Under the pieces are notes generated by a model. The model was not told the origin of the DNA and did no database searches. It saw only the letters and a list, made by a program, of their open reading frames with translations. This document shows, piece after piece, positions 49,672 to 57,483 of a stretch of 57,483 nt of DNA (within the stretch, counting starts at the first letter, position 1; each line of letters starts with the position of its first letter). Location: NCBI GenBank assembly GCA_016936075.1, contig JAFGPS010000077.1:1-57483 (forward strand). The letters are read 5' to 3'. Origin of the DNA: Sedimentisphaerales bacterium (GTDB lineage: Bacteria; Planctomycetota; Phycisphaerae; Sedimentisphaerales; Anaerobacaceae). The translations under genes were made by a program, and so were the position numbers.

Positions 49672-51105
49672 ATGGATAAATCTAAAATCGGATTATATTA
49701 TAAGAATGTAATGTCTGAAATTATCGGAGATGAGCATGGTATCACACCAAATCAATGGGAAGATTTAGCAAAGCAAACCTCTCCAATTATTTCAATGCTT
49801 AATAATGAACGAAAAGAAGGGAAGGTACCTTATAGAGACCTGCCTTTCGATACCCAAATCAGTCAGGCCGTACAGGATTTAGCCGCGAAGTATGAAGAAA
49901 GCTGCGAAAATCTTGTTATATTGGGAATAGGTGGTTCGGCGCTGGGTAATATTGCTTTGCAGACCGCACTGAATTCTTATATGTATAATATCGACGAGGC
50001 GCAAAGGGAAGGTCCTCGCCTGTTTGTATTTGATAATGTTGATCCTCAGCAATTCGGTTCATTCCTGGACTGGATTTCTGATAAACTTGATAAAACGATT
50101 TTTAACGTGATAAGTAAATCAGGTCGCACATCAGAGACCGCCTCACAATTCATGATTATCTGTGATATGCTCTCTGAAATTCTCGGTCCTGATACTTTGC
50201 GTGATCATATTATTGCAACTACTGATGCAAAACAAGGTACGCTTCGCACGATTGTAGATGAAATGAAGTTGCCGCATCTTGAAGTCCCTGATGGTGTCGG
50301 AGGCCGATTCAGCGTTTTAAGTGCTGTCGGGCTTTTCGGTGCAGCTATGTGCGGCGTTGATATCGATTTGCTCTTGGAAGGTGCTCGTGATATGGATCAA
50401 AGAGTGAGCGAAGAAGATTTCCTGCAAAATCCTGCCGCGATTAACGCCGCTATCCAACATCATTTTTATAATAGAAACAAAAATATTTCAGTTATGATGC
50501 CGTATAGTTACGCACTGAAAGATTTGTGCGATTGGTATCGACAGATATGGGCTGAAAGTTTGGGTAAAGAAGTAAATCTTAAAGGTGAAAAAGTTTATGT
50601 CGGTCCGACTCCGGTAAAAGCTTTAGGAACAACAGACCAGCATAGCCAGGTACAGTTGTATCGAGAAGGACCGAATGACAAACTATTTACTTTTCTTCAG
50701 GTGAATAATTTCGATAAGGATGTTGAAATTGGACCTGCGCCGGATTGTACTCCTGAACTTGGTTTCCTCGCCGGGAAAAATTTAAGTGTGCTTCTTAATA
50801 GTGAAAAAATGGCGACTGAATATGCTCTATTGCAAAGTCAGCGTCCATGTATGACAGCGCATTTCGATAAAGTCGATGCCTATAGCGTTGGACAATTCAT
50901 ATACTTATACGAAGTCACGACCTCTTTTGCCGGAGCTTTATTCGGTATCAATACTTATGACCAACCGGCAGTTGAACTTGGTAAGGAAGCTACTTTTGCT
51001 CTGATGGAAAAGAGTGGTGATTGCAAAGCTGTTGAAATGTCGTATGATAAATTCGCACAGGAAATTAAAGAAAAAACTGAAATTGATGAAAAATATCTTA
51101 TTTGA
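49672..51105 (+). CDS. pgi: Glucose-6-phosphate isomerase
   Basis: A 477-residue enzyme interconverting glucose 6-phosphate and fructose 6-phosphate. Motifs: ILGIGGSALGNIALQ near residues 84-98, FNVISKSGRTSETASQF near 144-160, GGRFSVLSAVGLFG near 211-224, GTTDQHSQVQLYREGPNDK near 322-340 (catalytic region) and QPAVELGKE near 436. AAAGGAG eight bases upstream of ATG is a strong ribosome site. The length matches the bacterial (Bacillus-type) form. It is the first of a sugar-nucleotide pair with the downstream mannose-1-phosphate guanylyltransferase, linked by a 30-base gap. Confidence 0.96.
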   Translation: MDKSKIGLYYKNVMSEIIGDEHGITPNQWEDLAKQTSPIISMLNNERKEGKVPYRDLPFDTQISQAVQDLAAKYEESCENLVILGIGGSALGNIALQTALNSYMYNIDEAQREGPRLFVFDNVDPQQFGSFLDWISDKLDKTIFNVISKSGRTSETASQFMIICDMLSEILGPDTLRDHIIATTDAKQGTLRTIVDEMKLPHLEVPDGVGGRFSVLSAVGLFGAAMCGVDIDLLLEGARDMDQRVSEEDFLQNPAAINAAIQHHFYNRNKNISVMMPYSYALKDLCDWYRQIWAESLGKEVNLKGEKVYVGPTPVKALGTTDQHSQVQLYREGPNDKLFTFLQVNNFDKDVEIGPAPDCTPELGFLAGKNLSVLLNSEKMATEYALLQSQRPCMTAHFDKVDAYSVGQFIYLYEVTTSFAGALFGINTYDQPAVELGKEATFALMEKSGDCKAVEMSYDKFAQEIKEKTEIDEKYLI

Positions 51106-51135
51106 CGAATTTTCCTGTAACATGGAGCTTTAAAA

Positions 51136-52224
51136 ATGAATTATGCAGTAATATTAGCGGGAGGAAGTGGAAAGAGATTATGGCCTTTGAGCAGAGAGAA
51201 AAGACCAAAGCAGGTATTAAGACTTTTGGATGGAGAAACATTACTTCGCAATTGTTTTGATCGCCTGAAACAAATATTTGATGTGAGAAATATTATTGTT
51301 CTTACCAATTCGGGTTATGTCGATGTAGTAAACGAAAATCTCACTGAATTAGTTCAGGATAATATTATTGCCGAACCTGCCGTTCGCGATACAGCAGGAG
51401 CAATCGGACTTATTTCAACTATACTGAATAAGTATGATCCTGATGCTACAATCGCAGTAGTGACTGCCGACCAGATTATTAAACCGGATGAAGTTCTTCA
51501 ACAGGCGATTAATGATGCTATTGTTTTTGTAAATAACAATCCTGAAAAAATGGTAACATTCGGTATTAAGCCTACATTTTCAAGCACAACACTTGGTTAT
51601 ATTAAGTGCTCGAATTCTAAGAAAGTTCAGGATTGTCAGAACAAAATATATTCAGTAGATGCATTTCGAGAAAAACCGGACGAAGCAACAGCAAAAAAAT
51701 ATCTTGAAGACGGAAATTATTTCTGGAATTCAGGTATGTTTGTCTGGAAGGCGAAAACAATCCTTGCTAATATCGAAAAATATCTGCCGGAAGCTATAGA
51801 ACCTTTAGCAAAAATCCGTGCTGCCTGGCATAGTCCAGCTCAACAGGAAGTTCTGAAAGAATGGTTCGTTAAGCTGCCCAAAATAAGCATCGACTACGCC
51901 GTAATGGAGAAAGCGGAAAATATTCACGCAATAAAGTTGGATTGCTCATGGCTTGATATGGGTTCATTTGCGGCTCTGGCTGATATTATAAATTCAGATG
52001 AAAATAATAATATTGTTATCGCGGAAAAAAGTGAGTTGCTGGATTGCAAAAATAGTATTTTTGTTACCGAAGATAAGAAACATCTCATCGCCGCTATCGG
52101 ATTGGATGATATTATTATTGCGCATAGTCCTGATGCTACCTTTGTATGTCCCATTAACCAGATACACAGGATTAAAGAACTTCTTGAAGCGATAAAGAAA
52201 AATAAAGGCGATAAATATCTGTAA
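51136..52224 (+). CDS. manC: Mannose-1-phosphate guanylyltransferase
   Basis: A 362-residue nucleotidyltransferase making GDP-mannose from mannose 1-phosphate and GTP. The signature LAGGSGKRLWPLSREKRPKQ is at residues 7-26, the TADQ metal/nucleotide site near 114-117, and FREKPDEATAKKYLEDGNYF near 177-196 followed by WNSGMF is the sugar-phosphate binding motif. The length is that of the guanylyltransferase alone; the isomerase domain of bifunctional forms is absent, which fits the separate pgi gene upstream supplying fructose 6-phosphate to another isomerase. GGAG nine bases before ATG supports the start. GDP-mannose would feed surface polysaccharide or glycan synthesis. Confidence 0.93.
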   Translation: MNYAVILAGGSGKRLWPLSREKRPKQVLRLLDGETLLRNCFDRLKQIFDVRNIIVLTNSGYVDVVNENLTELVQDNIIAEPAVRDTAGAIGLISTILNKYDPDATIAVVTADQIIKPDEVLQQAINDAIVFVNNNPEKMVTFGIKPTFSSTTLGYIKCSNSKKVQDCQNKIYSVDAFREKPDEATAKKYLEDGNYFWNSGMFVWKAKTILANIEKYLPEAIEPLAKIRAAWHSPAQQEVLKEWFVKLPKISIDYAVMEKAENIHAIKLDCSWLDMGSFAALADIINSDENNNIVIAEKSELLDCKNSIFVTEDKKHLIAAIGLDDIIIAHSPDATFVCPINQIHRIKELLEAIKKNKGDKYL

Positions 52225-52240
52225 TTCTAAATTACTATTC

Positions 52241-52273
52241 ACTAAATACTATATACTGACTACTAAATACTAT
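52241..52273 (+). repeat. Direct repeat ACTAAATACTAT before ruvX
   Basis: ACTAAATACTAT occurs at 52241-52252 and again at 52262-52273, a 21-base period, ending three bases before the ruvX start. Looser CTAAA/TACTAAA words crowd the spacer at 45458-45515. There is no ribosome site in the repeat. Confidence 0.6.
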
Positions 52274-52276
52274 TAG

Positions 52277-52699
52277 ATGAGATATCTTTCAATAGATTAC
52301 GGTTTGAAACGCACCGGCCTTGCAATTTGTGATAAGGGCGAGATGATAGTCTCTCCACTTGCGGTCATAGATTCTCGTAAAGGACTTATTGAAAAGATAA
52401 TAAAAATTATCAAAAACGAGAACGTAGAAGCTATCGTAGTTGGTTTACCATTAAATATGGATGACTCGAAGGGTTCACAAGCTCAACTTTCTGAGAAATT
52501 TGCAGAGCGGCTGAAAAAAGAAATACAAATCCCGCTTTATTTACAGGATGAAAGACTTAGCAGTTTTGCCGCAGAAGAGAAGCTTGCCCCGGCCCAATAT
52601 ACAAGAGGCAAGAAAAAGAAACGTCTTGACGCAATAGCCGCCGCTGAAATATTAAATTTTTTCCTCCAACAGAAATCGTCAGATAATCAGGTTGAATAG
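52277..52699 (+). CDS. ruvX: Putative Holliday junction resolvase RuvX (YqgF)
   Basis: A 140-residue RNase H-fold nuclease of the YqgF family, now linked to 16S rRNA end processing and DNA junction resolution. SIDYGLKRTGLAICD (residues 5-19) has the first catalytic Asp, AIVVGLPLNMDDSKGSQ near 55-71 includes the GLP motif, and LYLQDERLSSFAAEE near 92-106 carries the acidic catalytic residue. KKKKRLDAIAAAEILNFFL near 113-131 has the last Asp. The length is normal. The ATG is preceded by a repeat rather than a ribosome site. It converges with the outer-membrane protein gene, 16 bases away. Confidence 0.94.
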   Translation: MRYLSIDYGLKRTGLAICDKGEMIVSPLAVIDSRKGLIEKIIKIIKNENVEAIVVGLPLNMDDSKGSQAQLSEKFAERLKKEIQIPLYLQDERLSSFAAEEKLAPAQYTRGKKKKRLDAIAAAEILNFFLQQKSSDNQVE

Positions 52700-52715
52700 T
52701 AAGTTTGTATTTCTA

Positions 52716-53624
52716 TTAGAATTTCCACTGAAGCTGCAAACCAATTTCCGTAGTACTGTTTTTGGGCTCCCAATAATAATACGGTTCCACGTATTCATAT
52801 TCTGAATCTTCTATGCTCCAGTATCTAACGAATGGTTCGATAATTAGTACTCCTGTATTTGTTTTCTTTTGGAGCCTGAAGGAAGCTCGCAAGCCGAATC
52901 CGTCATTTTGTTTGTTTTCAATATCTACATCGCCGACATCACTCAAATAACTTTTTTGCAGACCTTGAATCAGGAAATCAAGTTCCGTTTCAAAACCCCA
53001 CGCCCAGTTGTTTTCATATTTACCATCAAGCTGATATGATACCGGCAGATAAAGATAATTTGATTCTCTTTCGTAGCCATATGGATCGAAGGAGCTATCG
53101 TCATTTGAATATCTATATCCAATACCTGCCGAAAGTGACGCAAGCCAATCTTCGTCTACAAAATCCATGCCGCATAAGAATCTTGTTTCGTAAGTGTTGT
53201 ATCCTATATTATCAACAGTATATGGCGTTCCGTCAGATAAAGAACCATCGTAGTCGGCATCTCCGGTGGCAAATCTGAATTCCGCACGCAATGAACTTCC
53301 GCCGTCAGGTAAGGGACTTGTTGGTGAATCAGGCACCCATCCGCGATATGTATAATTCAATATTCCTCCATAAAACATACCTTTATCCGAAATTCCACCC
53401 GGCTCTTTGTAGTTGAAATGATATATCTCAGAACCGATTTCCAGAGAATGTTTTTGTAAAGGCAGATTAAAATCTGAAATAGTTTTACTATCTTTTTGGC
53501 CTGTTTCAATCGTTGTATCATTAGGTTCTGATGCAACTGAAACACTTTGGTACATACCAATAGTAACGCTGAAAAGAAATATGAATATTACTGGAAAAGT
53601 GCGTGTCGGAAGGTGTACTTTCAT
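52716..53624 (-). CDS. Predicted outer-membrane beta-barrel protein, unknown function
   Basis: A 302-residue exported protein. A signal peptide (hydrophobic core about residues 11-27, cleavage near SVASEP) is followed by a short linker and then alternating aromatic/polar strands, for example HSLEIGSEIYHFNY near 57-70, FLCGMDFVDEDWLASLSAGIG near 148-168 and the terminal IGLQLQWKF. Ending on a strand with C-terminal Phe is the targeting signature of outer-membrane barrels. The Tyr/Trp/Asp-rich loops near 210-290 are typical of extracellular turns. AAGG nine bases before ATG supports the start. I cannot assign a substrate or relation to neighbours. Confidence 0.75.
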   Translation of the reverse strand: MKVHLPTRTFPVIFIFLFSVTIGMYQSVSVASEPNDTTIETGQKDSKTISDFNLPLQKHSLEIGSEIYHFNYKEPGGISDKGMFYGGILNYTYRGWVPDSPTSPLPDGGSSLRAEFRFATGDADYDGSLSDGTPYTVDNIGYNTYETRFLCGMDFVDEDWLASLSAGIGYRYSNDDSSFDPYGYERESNYLYLPVSYQLDGKYENNWAWGFETELDFLIQGLQKSYLSDVGDVDIENKQNDGFGLRASFRLQKKTNTGVLIIEPFVRYWSIEDSEYEYVEPYYYWEPKNSTTEIGLQLQWKF

Positions 53625-53700
53625 ATTGTATTACCTTAATAATAATAGTTAATCTTTAATAATTGGCTATTATAATAGCTTTTTGAAATTGGCAATACTG

Positions 53701-54471
53701 CTATAAATTAAATTCCGCAATAATAGGAGTATGGTCACTCGGACGCTCCATCTGGCGGGGTTCTTTGTCTATATAGCAAGCGGAGCTTTTATCAGCCATT
53801 GGTTTGGTGGCCATAATATGGTCTATCCTCCATCCCCTGTTATTTTTAAAAGTGTTTTTCATTCTGTAATCCCAAAATGTGTATTGGCCTTCCTCTTTGC
53901 AATGCGCCCTGAAAACGTCAACAAAACCCCATCTCATAATTTTTTGCAGTGCTTTATGAACATCCGGATGAAAACAGACATGGCCGAGCAGTCCAACCGG
54001 GTCATGAACGTCAATAGGTTCCGGAGCAATGTTTAAATCACCAACCCAAACGATTGATTCCGTGTTTTTAAAATTCGAGTCGAAATAATCAAGCAGCCTG
54101 TCGAACCAATTCAGTTTGTATTCGAATTGCTCTGATTCAGGCATATTTCCCTGCGGCACATAAGAATTTACAATTGTTACACCGTTAATTTGCGCACTAA
54201 TTAAGCGAGGCTCATCTTTTGGTTCTTCATCGAATCCGTATCTTATATTCTCAGGTTTGTCTTTACTGAAAATCGCTACGCCGTTATAACTTTTCTGTCC
54301 TTTGAAAACATATTGATAATTGATCTCGTCAAATGCCTGTCCCGGAAAATCTTTGTCCTGAACTTTTGTTTCCTGAACGCACAAAATATCAGGCAGATTT
54401 TCAGTGAGCCAGTTGGTTACTATAGGCAGCCTGACACGTAGCGAATTAACATTAAAACTTGCTATTTTCAT
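53701..54471 (-). CDS. xthA: Exodeoxyribonuclease III / AP endonuclease
   Basis: A 256-residue enzyme of the EEP nuclease fold that cleaves DNA at abasic sites and has 3'-5' exonuclease activity. Catalytic positions are visible: FNVNSLRVRLP (residues 5-15, Asn), VQETKVQD near 32-39 (metal-binding Glu), VNSYVPQGN near 101-109 (Tyr), WVGDLNIAPEPIDVHDP near 142-158 (Asp/Asn pair) and RPSDHTPI near 244-251 (catalytic Asp-His). GWRIDHIMAT near 219 is also conserved. It starts one base after the stop of the permease gene upstream, so the two are cotranscribed. Confidence 0.95.
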   Translation of the reverse strand: MKIASFNVNSLRVRLPIVTNWLTENLPDILCVQETKVQDKDFPGQAFDEINYQYVFKGQKSYNGVAIFSKDKPENIRYGFDEEPKDEPRLISAQINGVTIVNSYVPQGNMPESEQFEYKLNWFDRLLDYFDSNFKNTESIVWVGDLNIAPEPIDVHDPVGLLGHVCFHPDVHKALQKIMRWGFVDVFRAHCKEEGQYTFWDYRMKNTFKNNRGWRIDHIMATKPMADKSSACYIDKEPRQMERPSDHTPIIAEFNL

Positions 54472-54472
54472 T

Positions 54473-56362
54473 TTATTCTTTCATATCCCTGGTTCGAGTT
54501 GAAAGTAAGATGATATTGCGTATTGTTTCAGTATCACGAGCGGATAGCCAGCGATGTTCGAAATGTTTTTCCTGGGCAATCTGAGCGATTGCCATAAGCG
54601 CACGAAGATGATAATTTCTTTCATCTTTAGTCCCGGCAAGAACAAACATTATACTTACAGGATCTGAAGTATGCGCAAATTTGATTCCGTTACGTGCTCT
54701 TACAAGAAGAACATCGAATTTATGTTGACCTTCAATAACTATATGAGGAATCGCAAGGCCCGGCTGAACAACTGTTCCGCCTTCTTCTTCACGTTTTAGA
54801 AATTTCTCGAAAAGCACATATTCATTTACATCGAGTCTTTTCTCAAGTATCTTTGAAATTGTTTTAAAAACCTGCTCGGCTGTTTTTCTTCCCTCTATAT
54901 CAAGAATTTTACATTCTTTAATAAGCTTATCGAACCTGTCTTCTATTATTTCGTCTCGTTCTATAAGAATGTCACGAAGTTCATTTTCAAGCGTGACTGT
55001 TTTAAGGTCCTTTGATGTGACTCTCTCTACAATATGCATCGCCGCTGAAGCTCTACTGACTCGTGACGAAGCATAAAGGTAATACCATGCGATACTAAAA
55101 ACGAAAAAACCTACCGTAATGAGCAGGGGGATTTTGCCCATATCGATAATCAAAAAACCATAACCCAAAAGCGCAATAATATGAACATAGGGATATAAAG
55201 GCGACTTAAACTGCGGCCGGTAACTCTGTATCTTGCTTTCTCTCATTATGATGACACTTGCGTTATCGAGAATAAAGAGCAGTATCATCAAAGTCGAAGC
55301 GGTTTTTACCAAAGATTCGATATCGAGAAAAACCAGAGCCGCTATCATAAATCCGGCTGTTAATATAATGCTCAAGTGGGGTGTTTTGAACTTATGATTG
55401 ATATGTGCTAAAGCAGGTGGCAGAAGGCCGTCTCTGCTCATCGCCATAGGGCATCGCGAAGCGGCGAGGATTCCGCCGTTTGCTGTAGTGACAAAAGCAG
55501 CTATTGCGGCAATGCTTAACATAATGAAGCCGGGCAAGCCCATAAATTTACTTGCGGCATCGGATATAGGTAGATTGGTTTGAATTTGCTCAGTGCCGTT
55601 TACAACTGCGACAAGTTCCTGCTTATCGAAAACGCCAATCGTGATTGTGACAACAGCGATATATAACAAAGTAACAACAAACCACGCTAATATCATACCT
55701 AAAGGAATATTTCTGCCTGGATTTTTTACTTCTTCACCGACACTTGCAACTTTGGTAAGTCCGCCGTAACTTACGAATACAAGACCGGCTGTAGAAAAAA
55801 TGGCGAGCCAGCCTTTGTCCATAAAATTTGAATATCTGTAGGTTTTTGTCGCGCCTATTCCGAAAAAGATAAAAATCGAAAGTGTCAGCAAAAGAATGGC
55901 CACCAAAACAATTTGCAATTTGCTTGCATGTTTGACACTGACAATATTCAGGACTGTAAAAATAACGCAGCAAGTTACACTGATTGCTTTGAAATGTATT
56001 TCATTAAACTGCTTATCGAAAATAGTTTCGATAATTAACGCCATACCAACTATTGCGAATGCGCTTTTTAAAGCTAATGAAAACCATCCTGCGAAACCTG
56101 TAAACAAGCCGAAAAACGAGCCGAAACTTCTCTCAACGAAAAAGTAAGTTCCTCCCGCCCGCGGCATAGCTGTTGCAAGTTCAGCTTTGCTTAATACACT
56201 CGGTAAGATAATCAATGAAGCGATAAGATAGGAAAGAATAACCGCCGGGCCTGCTTTGGAATATGCAAGAGCAGGTAAAATGAATAAACCTGAACTTATC
56301 ATCGCGCCAGCGGCGATAGAAAATACATCAGGTAAACCAAGTTGTTTTGTTAGCTTTGCCAT
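54473..56362 (-). CDS. APC-family amino-acid permease fused to a PTS IIA-like domain
   Basis: A 629-residue protein. Residues 1-425 form an amino acid-polyamine-organocation permease with about 12 spans, opening with FSIAAGAMISSGLFILPALAY (about 14-34), whose GAMISSGLF is the family's first-helix motif. After a helical linker (about 470-520) comes a domain with EEGGTVVQPGLAIPHIVIEG near 528-547, where GLAIPH is the phosphorylatable-His motif of PTS IIA (fructose/mannitol/Ntr type), and LSARDTETIRNIIL near 605. So transport may respond to phosphorelay state. The first ATG is used; a TTG at 56407 would add 15 residues but falls within the best promoter. It ends one base before xthA. Confidence 0.88.
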   Translation of the reverse strand: MAKLTKQLGLPDVFSIAAGAMISSGLFILPALAYSKAGPAVILSYLIASLIILPSVLSKAELATAMPRAGGTYFFVERSFGSFFGLFTGFAGWFSLALKSAFAIVGMALIIETIFDKQFNEIHFKAISVTCCVIFTVLNIVSVKHASKLQIVLVAILLLTLSIFIFFGIGATKTYRYSNFMDKGWLAIFSTAGLVFVSYGGLTKVASVGEEVKNPGRNIPLGMILAWFVVTLLYIAVVTITIGVFDKQELVAVVNGTEQIQTNLPISDAASKFMGLPGFIMLSIAAIAAFVTTANGGILAASRCPMAMSRDGLLPPALAHINHKFKTPHLSIILTAGFMIAALVFLDIESLVKTASTLMILLFILDNASVIIMRESKIQSYRPQFKSPLYPYVHIIALLGYGFLIIDMGKIPLLITVGFFVFSIAWYYLYASSRVSRASAAMHIVERVTSKDLKTVTLENELRDILIERDEIIEDRFDKLIKECKILDIEGRKTAEQVFKTISKILEKRLDVNEYVLFEKFLKREEEGGTVVQPGLAIPHIVIEGQHKFDVLLVRARNGIKFAHTSDPVSIMFVLAGTKDERNYHLRALMAIAQIAQEKHFEHRWLSARDTETIRNIILLSTRTRDMKE

Positions 56363-56378
56363 TCTGATTATTGCTGGT

Positions 56379-56407
56379 ATTGTTGCCTTTATTGGAGATA
56401 TTGTCAA
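56379..56407 (-). promoter_or_regulatory. Possible promoter of the permease gene
   Basis: On the minus strand TTGACA (56407-56402) is followed after 17 bases by AACAAT (56384-56379; four of six -10 bases). Transcription would begin near 56372, about ten bases before ATG 56362, supporting that start over the TTG inside the -35 box. Confidence 0.35.
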
Positions 56408-56459
56408 GTAATCGTATTTGTTTACTTATCAAATTTTCCCGTTCTCAATAATTTCTGGA

Positions 56460-56488
56460 TTGTTTTAATAAAACGAGCCGATTATTAT
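56460..56488 (+). promoter_or_regulatory. Possible promoter of the small Cys/Lys protein gene
   Basis: TTGTTT (56460-56465) and TATTAT (56483-56488) are 17 bases apart. A start near 56495 would leave a leader of about 50 bases before ATG 56544. Confidence 0.35.
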
Positions 56489-56543
56489 ATTATTGTACTG
56501 AAGGAATCAGAGTTTTATTGTTTTGTATTGAAAGGGCAATAAG

Positions 56544-56633
56544 ATGTGCAAAACCTGCGGCTGTAGAGATAAAAAGAAAGATGCAAAAAAAGCACCGGCC
56601 AAGAAAGCTAAAAAAGCCACGAAAAGTAAATAA
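56544..56633 (+). CDS. 29-residue Cys- and Lys-rich small protein
   Basis: A very short gene between the divergent permease and the convergent proB. AAAGGG eight bases before ATG is a good ribosome site, and a candidate promoter lies upstream. The product begins MCKTCGCRDKKKDAKKAP and ends in a Lys/Ala tail with PAKKAKKATKSK character. MCxxCGC at the very start is the same pattern as the N-terminal metal-binding motif of the hydrogenase maturation protein HypB, while the tail resembles histone H1-like DNA-binding tails. Three cysteines in the first seven residues suggest metal or iron-sulfur binding; the basic tail suggests nucleic acid binding. The gene is supported by its ribosome site and codon use; the function is unknown. 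Confidence 0.7.
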   Translation: MCKTCGCRDKKKDAKKAPAKKAKKATKSK

Positions 56634-56641
56634 TCTGATTA

Positions 56642-57483
56642 TTATTCTGTCTCGGGATCTATAAGAACTATATCTTCCGGGATAGCAACTTCATCGCGAT
56701 GATTGGGACCGAGCAGCTTTTTGATTTCTCGACTGTGTTTTCCTGCTAATATTTTTAGCTGATCGCTTGTGATGCTCGTGACGGCTTTTGCGTTATTGTT
56801 TATCATCACGACTTCACCTGCATTGAAAGTGCCTTTCACTGAAGTCACGCCGCTGGGCAGGAGGCTTTTATTTTTGCGAATTGCCTGCATAGCGCCTTCG
56901 TCAATAAATATCGTTCCCATAGCTTTGCTATTGAGAATCCACCTTTTCCTGTTGGATAGTTTCCTCTTCGGCATGAAAATCGTTCCGATTTCTTCGCCTT
57001 TTATTATTCTTGTGACAACATCTTTTTCCTGCCCGTTTGCCAGAACAATTCTGCAACCTGCGTTGGACGCAATTTTCGCCGCTTCAAGCTTGGTTTTCAT
57101 TCCGCCTGTGCTATGAATACTTCCTTTGTCACCGGCGTTTTGCATAATACTTTCGGTAATTTCAAAAACCGTATGTATCGGCTTTGCGTCAGAATATTGA
57201 TGCGGATTCTTATCGTAAAGCGCATCTATGTCACTGAGCATAACCAGAAGGTCCGCGTCGATTTTGCTCGCGACTAACGCGCTGAGTTTATCATTATCAC
57301 CAAAAGCGGTTCCGATTTCCGCCGTACTTACGCTATCGTTTTCGTTCAGAATAGGAACGACTCCGATATTGATTAGTGTTTCAATCGAATTGCGAAGATT
57401 CAGATAAGTTTTGCGATTGCTCAAAACTTCGGCCGTAAGTAAAACCTGTGCGACAATTATATTGTAACGAAGAAAGGCTTTTC
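56642..57483 (-). CDS. proB: Glutamate 5-kinase, C-terminal part (5' end outside window)
   Basis: The frame is open to the window edge, so about 280 C-terminal codons of the gene are visible. It phosphorylates glutamate in the first step of proline synthesis. The kinase part shows NIIVAQVLLTAEV, PILNENDSVSTAEIGTAFGD and NDKLSALVASKIDADLLVML, all typical ProB segments, with the substrate-binding GDKGSIHSTGGMKTKLEAAK further on. A C-terminal PUA domain follows (from about 60 residues before IDEGAMQAIRKNKSLLPSGV, to GEVVMI), which many bacterial ProB have. The N-terminal ATP-binding residues lie outside. It is convergent with the small Cys/Lys protein, eight bases away. Confidence 0.95.
   Translation of the reverse strand, partial: KAFLRYNIIVAQVLLTAEVLSNRKTYLNLRNSIETLINIGVVPILNENDSVSTAEIGTAFGDNDKLSALVASKIDADLLVMLSDIDALYDKNPHQYSDAKPIHTVFEITESIMQNAGDKGSIHSTGGMKTKLEAAKIASNAGCRIVLANGQEKDVVTRIIKGEEIGTIFMPKRKLSNRKRWILNSKAMGTIFIDEGAMQAIRKNKSLLPSGVTSVKGTFNAGEVVMINNNAKAVTSITSDQLKILAGKHSREIKKLLGPNHRDEVAIPEDIVLIDPETE

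Noticed and set aside
56769-57116. Plus-strand frame of 115 codons opposite proB
   Set aside because: Antisense shadow of the clear ProB kinase/PUA coding region.

Overview
The window reads as chromosomal DNA of an AT-rich, Gram-negative-type bacterium. There is a secretin, a predicted outer-membrane barrel, HflK/HflC-like SPFH proteins and many signal-peptide proteins. A pseudopilin with the H-X9-DG signature, a Gld-type ABC operon, an over-long acyl carrier protein and modest use of Shine-Dalgarno sites point to the Planctomycetota, perhaps Phycisphaerae (Sedimentisphaerales-like). This placement is inferred from gene content: the window has no rRNA, tRNA, CRISPR array, complete insertion sequence or prophage.

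Region 1 (1-15550) is a type IV pilus / type II secretion-like locus. It runs from the end of a PilB/GspE ATPase through PilC/GspF, a major pseudopilin behind a near-consensus promoter, two consecutive three-gene minor-pilin cassettes (PilV/GspI-like, PilW/GspJ-like, PilX/GspK-like), PilM, PilN, PilO, a ParA-type ATPase, a PilP/GspC-like protein and a secretin to PilT, and closes with a strong terminator. Region 2 (15583-19435) is an isolated two-gene unit of secreted VIT/VWA and VWA proteins. Region 3 (19453-22565) holds citrate synthase, an unidentified small gene and a DUF362 protein, separated by repeat-rich spacers. Region 4 (22834-28364) is a GldA/GldF/GldG-like ABC operon with a DUF4340 protein, then a lone H-X9-DG pseudopilin with its own promoter.

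Region 5 (28566-34571, minus strand) is the most interesting block: dehydratase, 130-residue ACP, second dehydratase, a ketosynthase homologue with Glu in place of the catalytic Cys and Asn in place of one catalytic His, and an intact ketosynthase, then seryl-tRNA synthetase and a flavin-binding-type small protein. The ketosynthase pair resembles the KS/chain-length-factor arrangement of type II polyketide and aryl polyene systems, so I infer a specialised acyl-chain assembly line of unknown product. A palindrome lies just upstream.

Region 6 (34738-47401) has an ArgA-like acetyltransferase, an ABC-2 permease, three consecutive SPFH genes (the first with an extra multi-span membrane domain), a His-rich P1B-type ATPase, an ABC ATPase and permease pair and a conserved membrane-anchored protein of unknown role. 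Region 7 (47455-57483) is mainly housekeeping: PcrA/UvrD helicase, glucose-6-phosphate isomerase, mannose-1-phosphate guanylyltransferase, RuvX, an outer-membrane protein, exonuclease III, an amino-acid permease fused to a PTS IIA-like domain, a 29-residue Cys/Lys-rich protein and the C-terminal part of glutamate 5-kinase.

All functional names come from reading motifs by eye. No alignment or database search was run.
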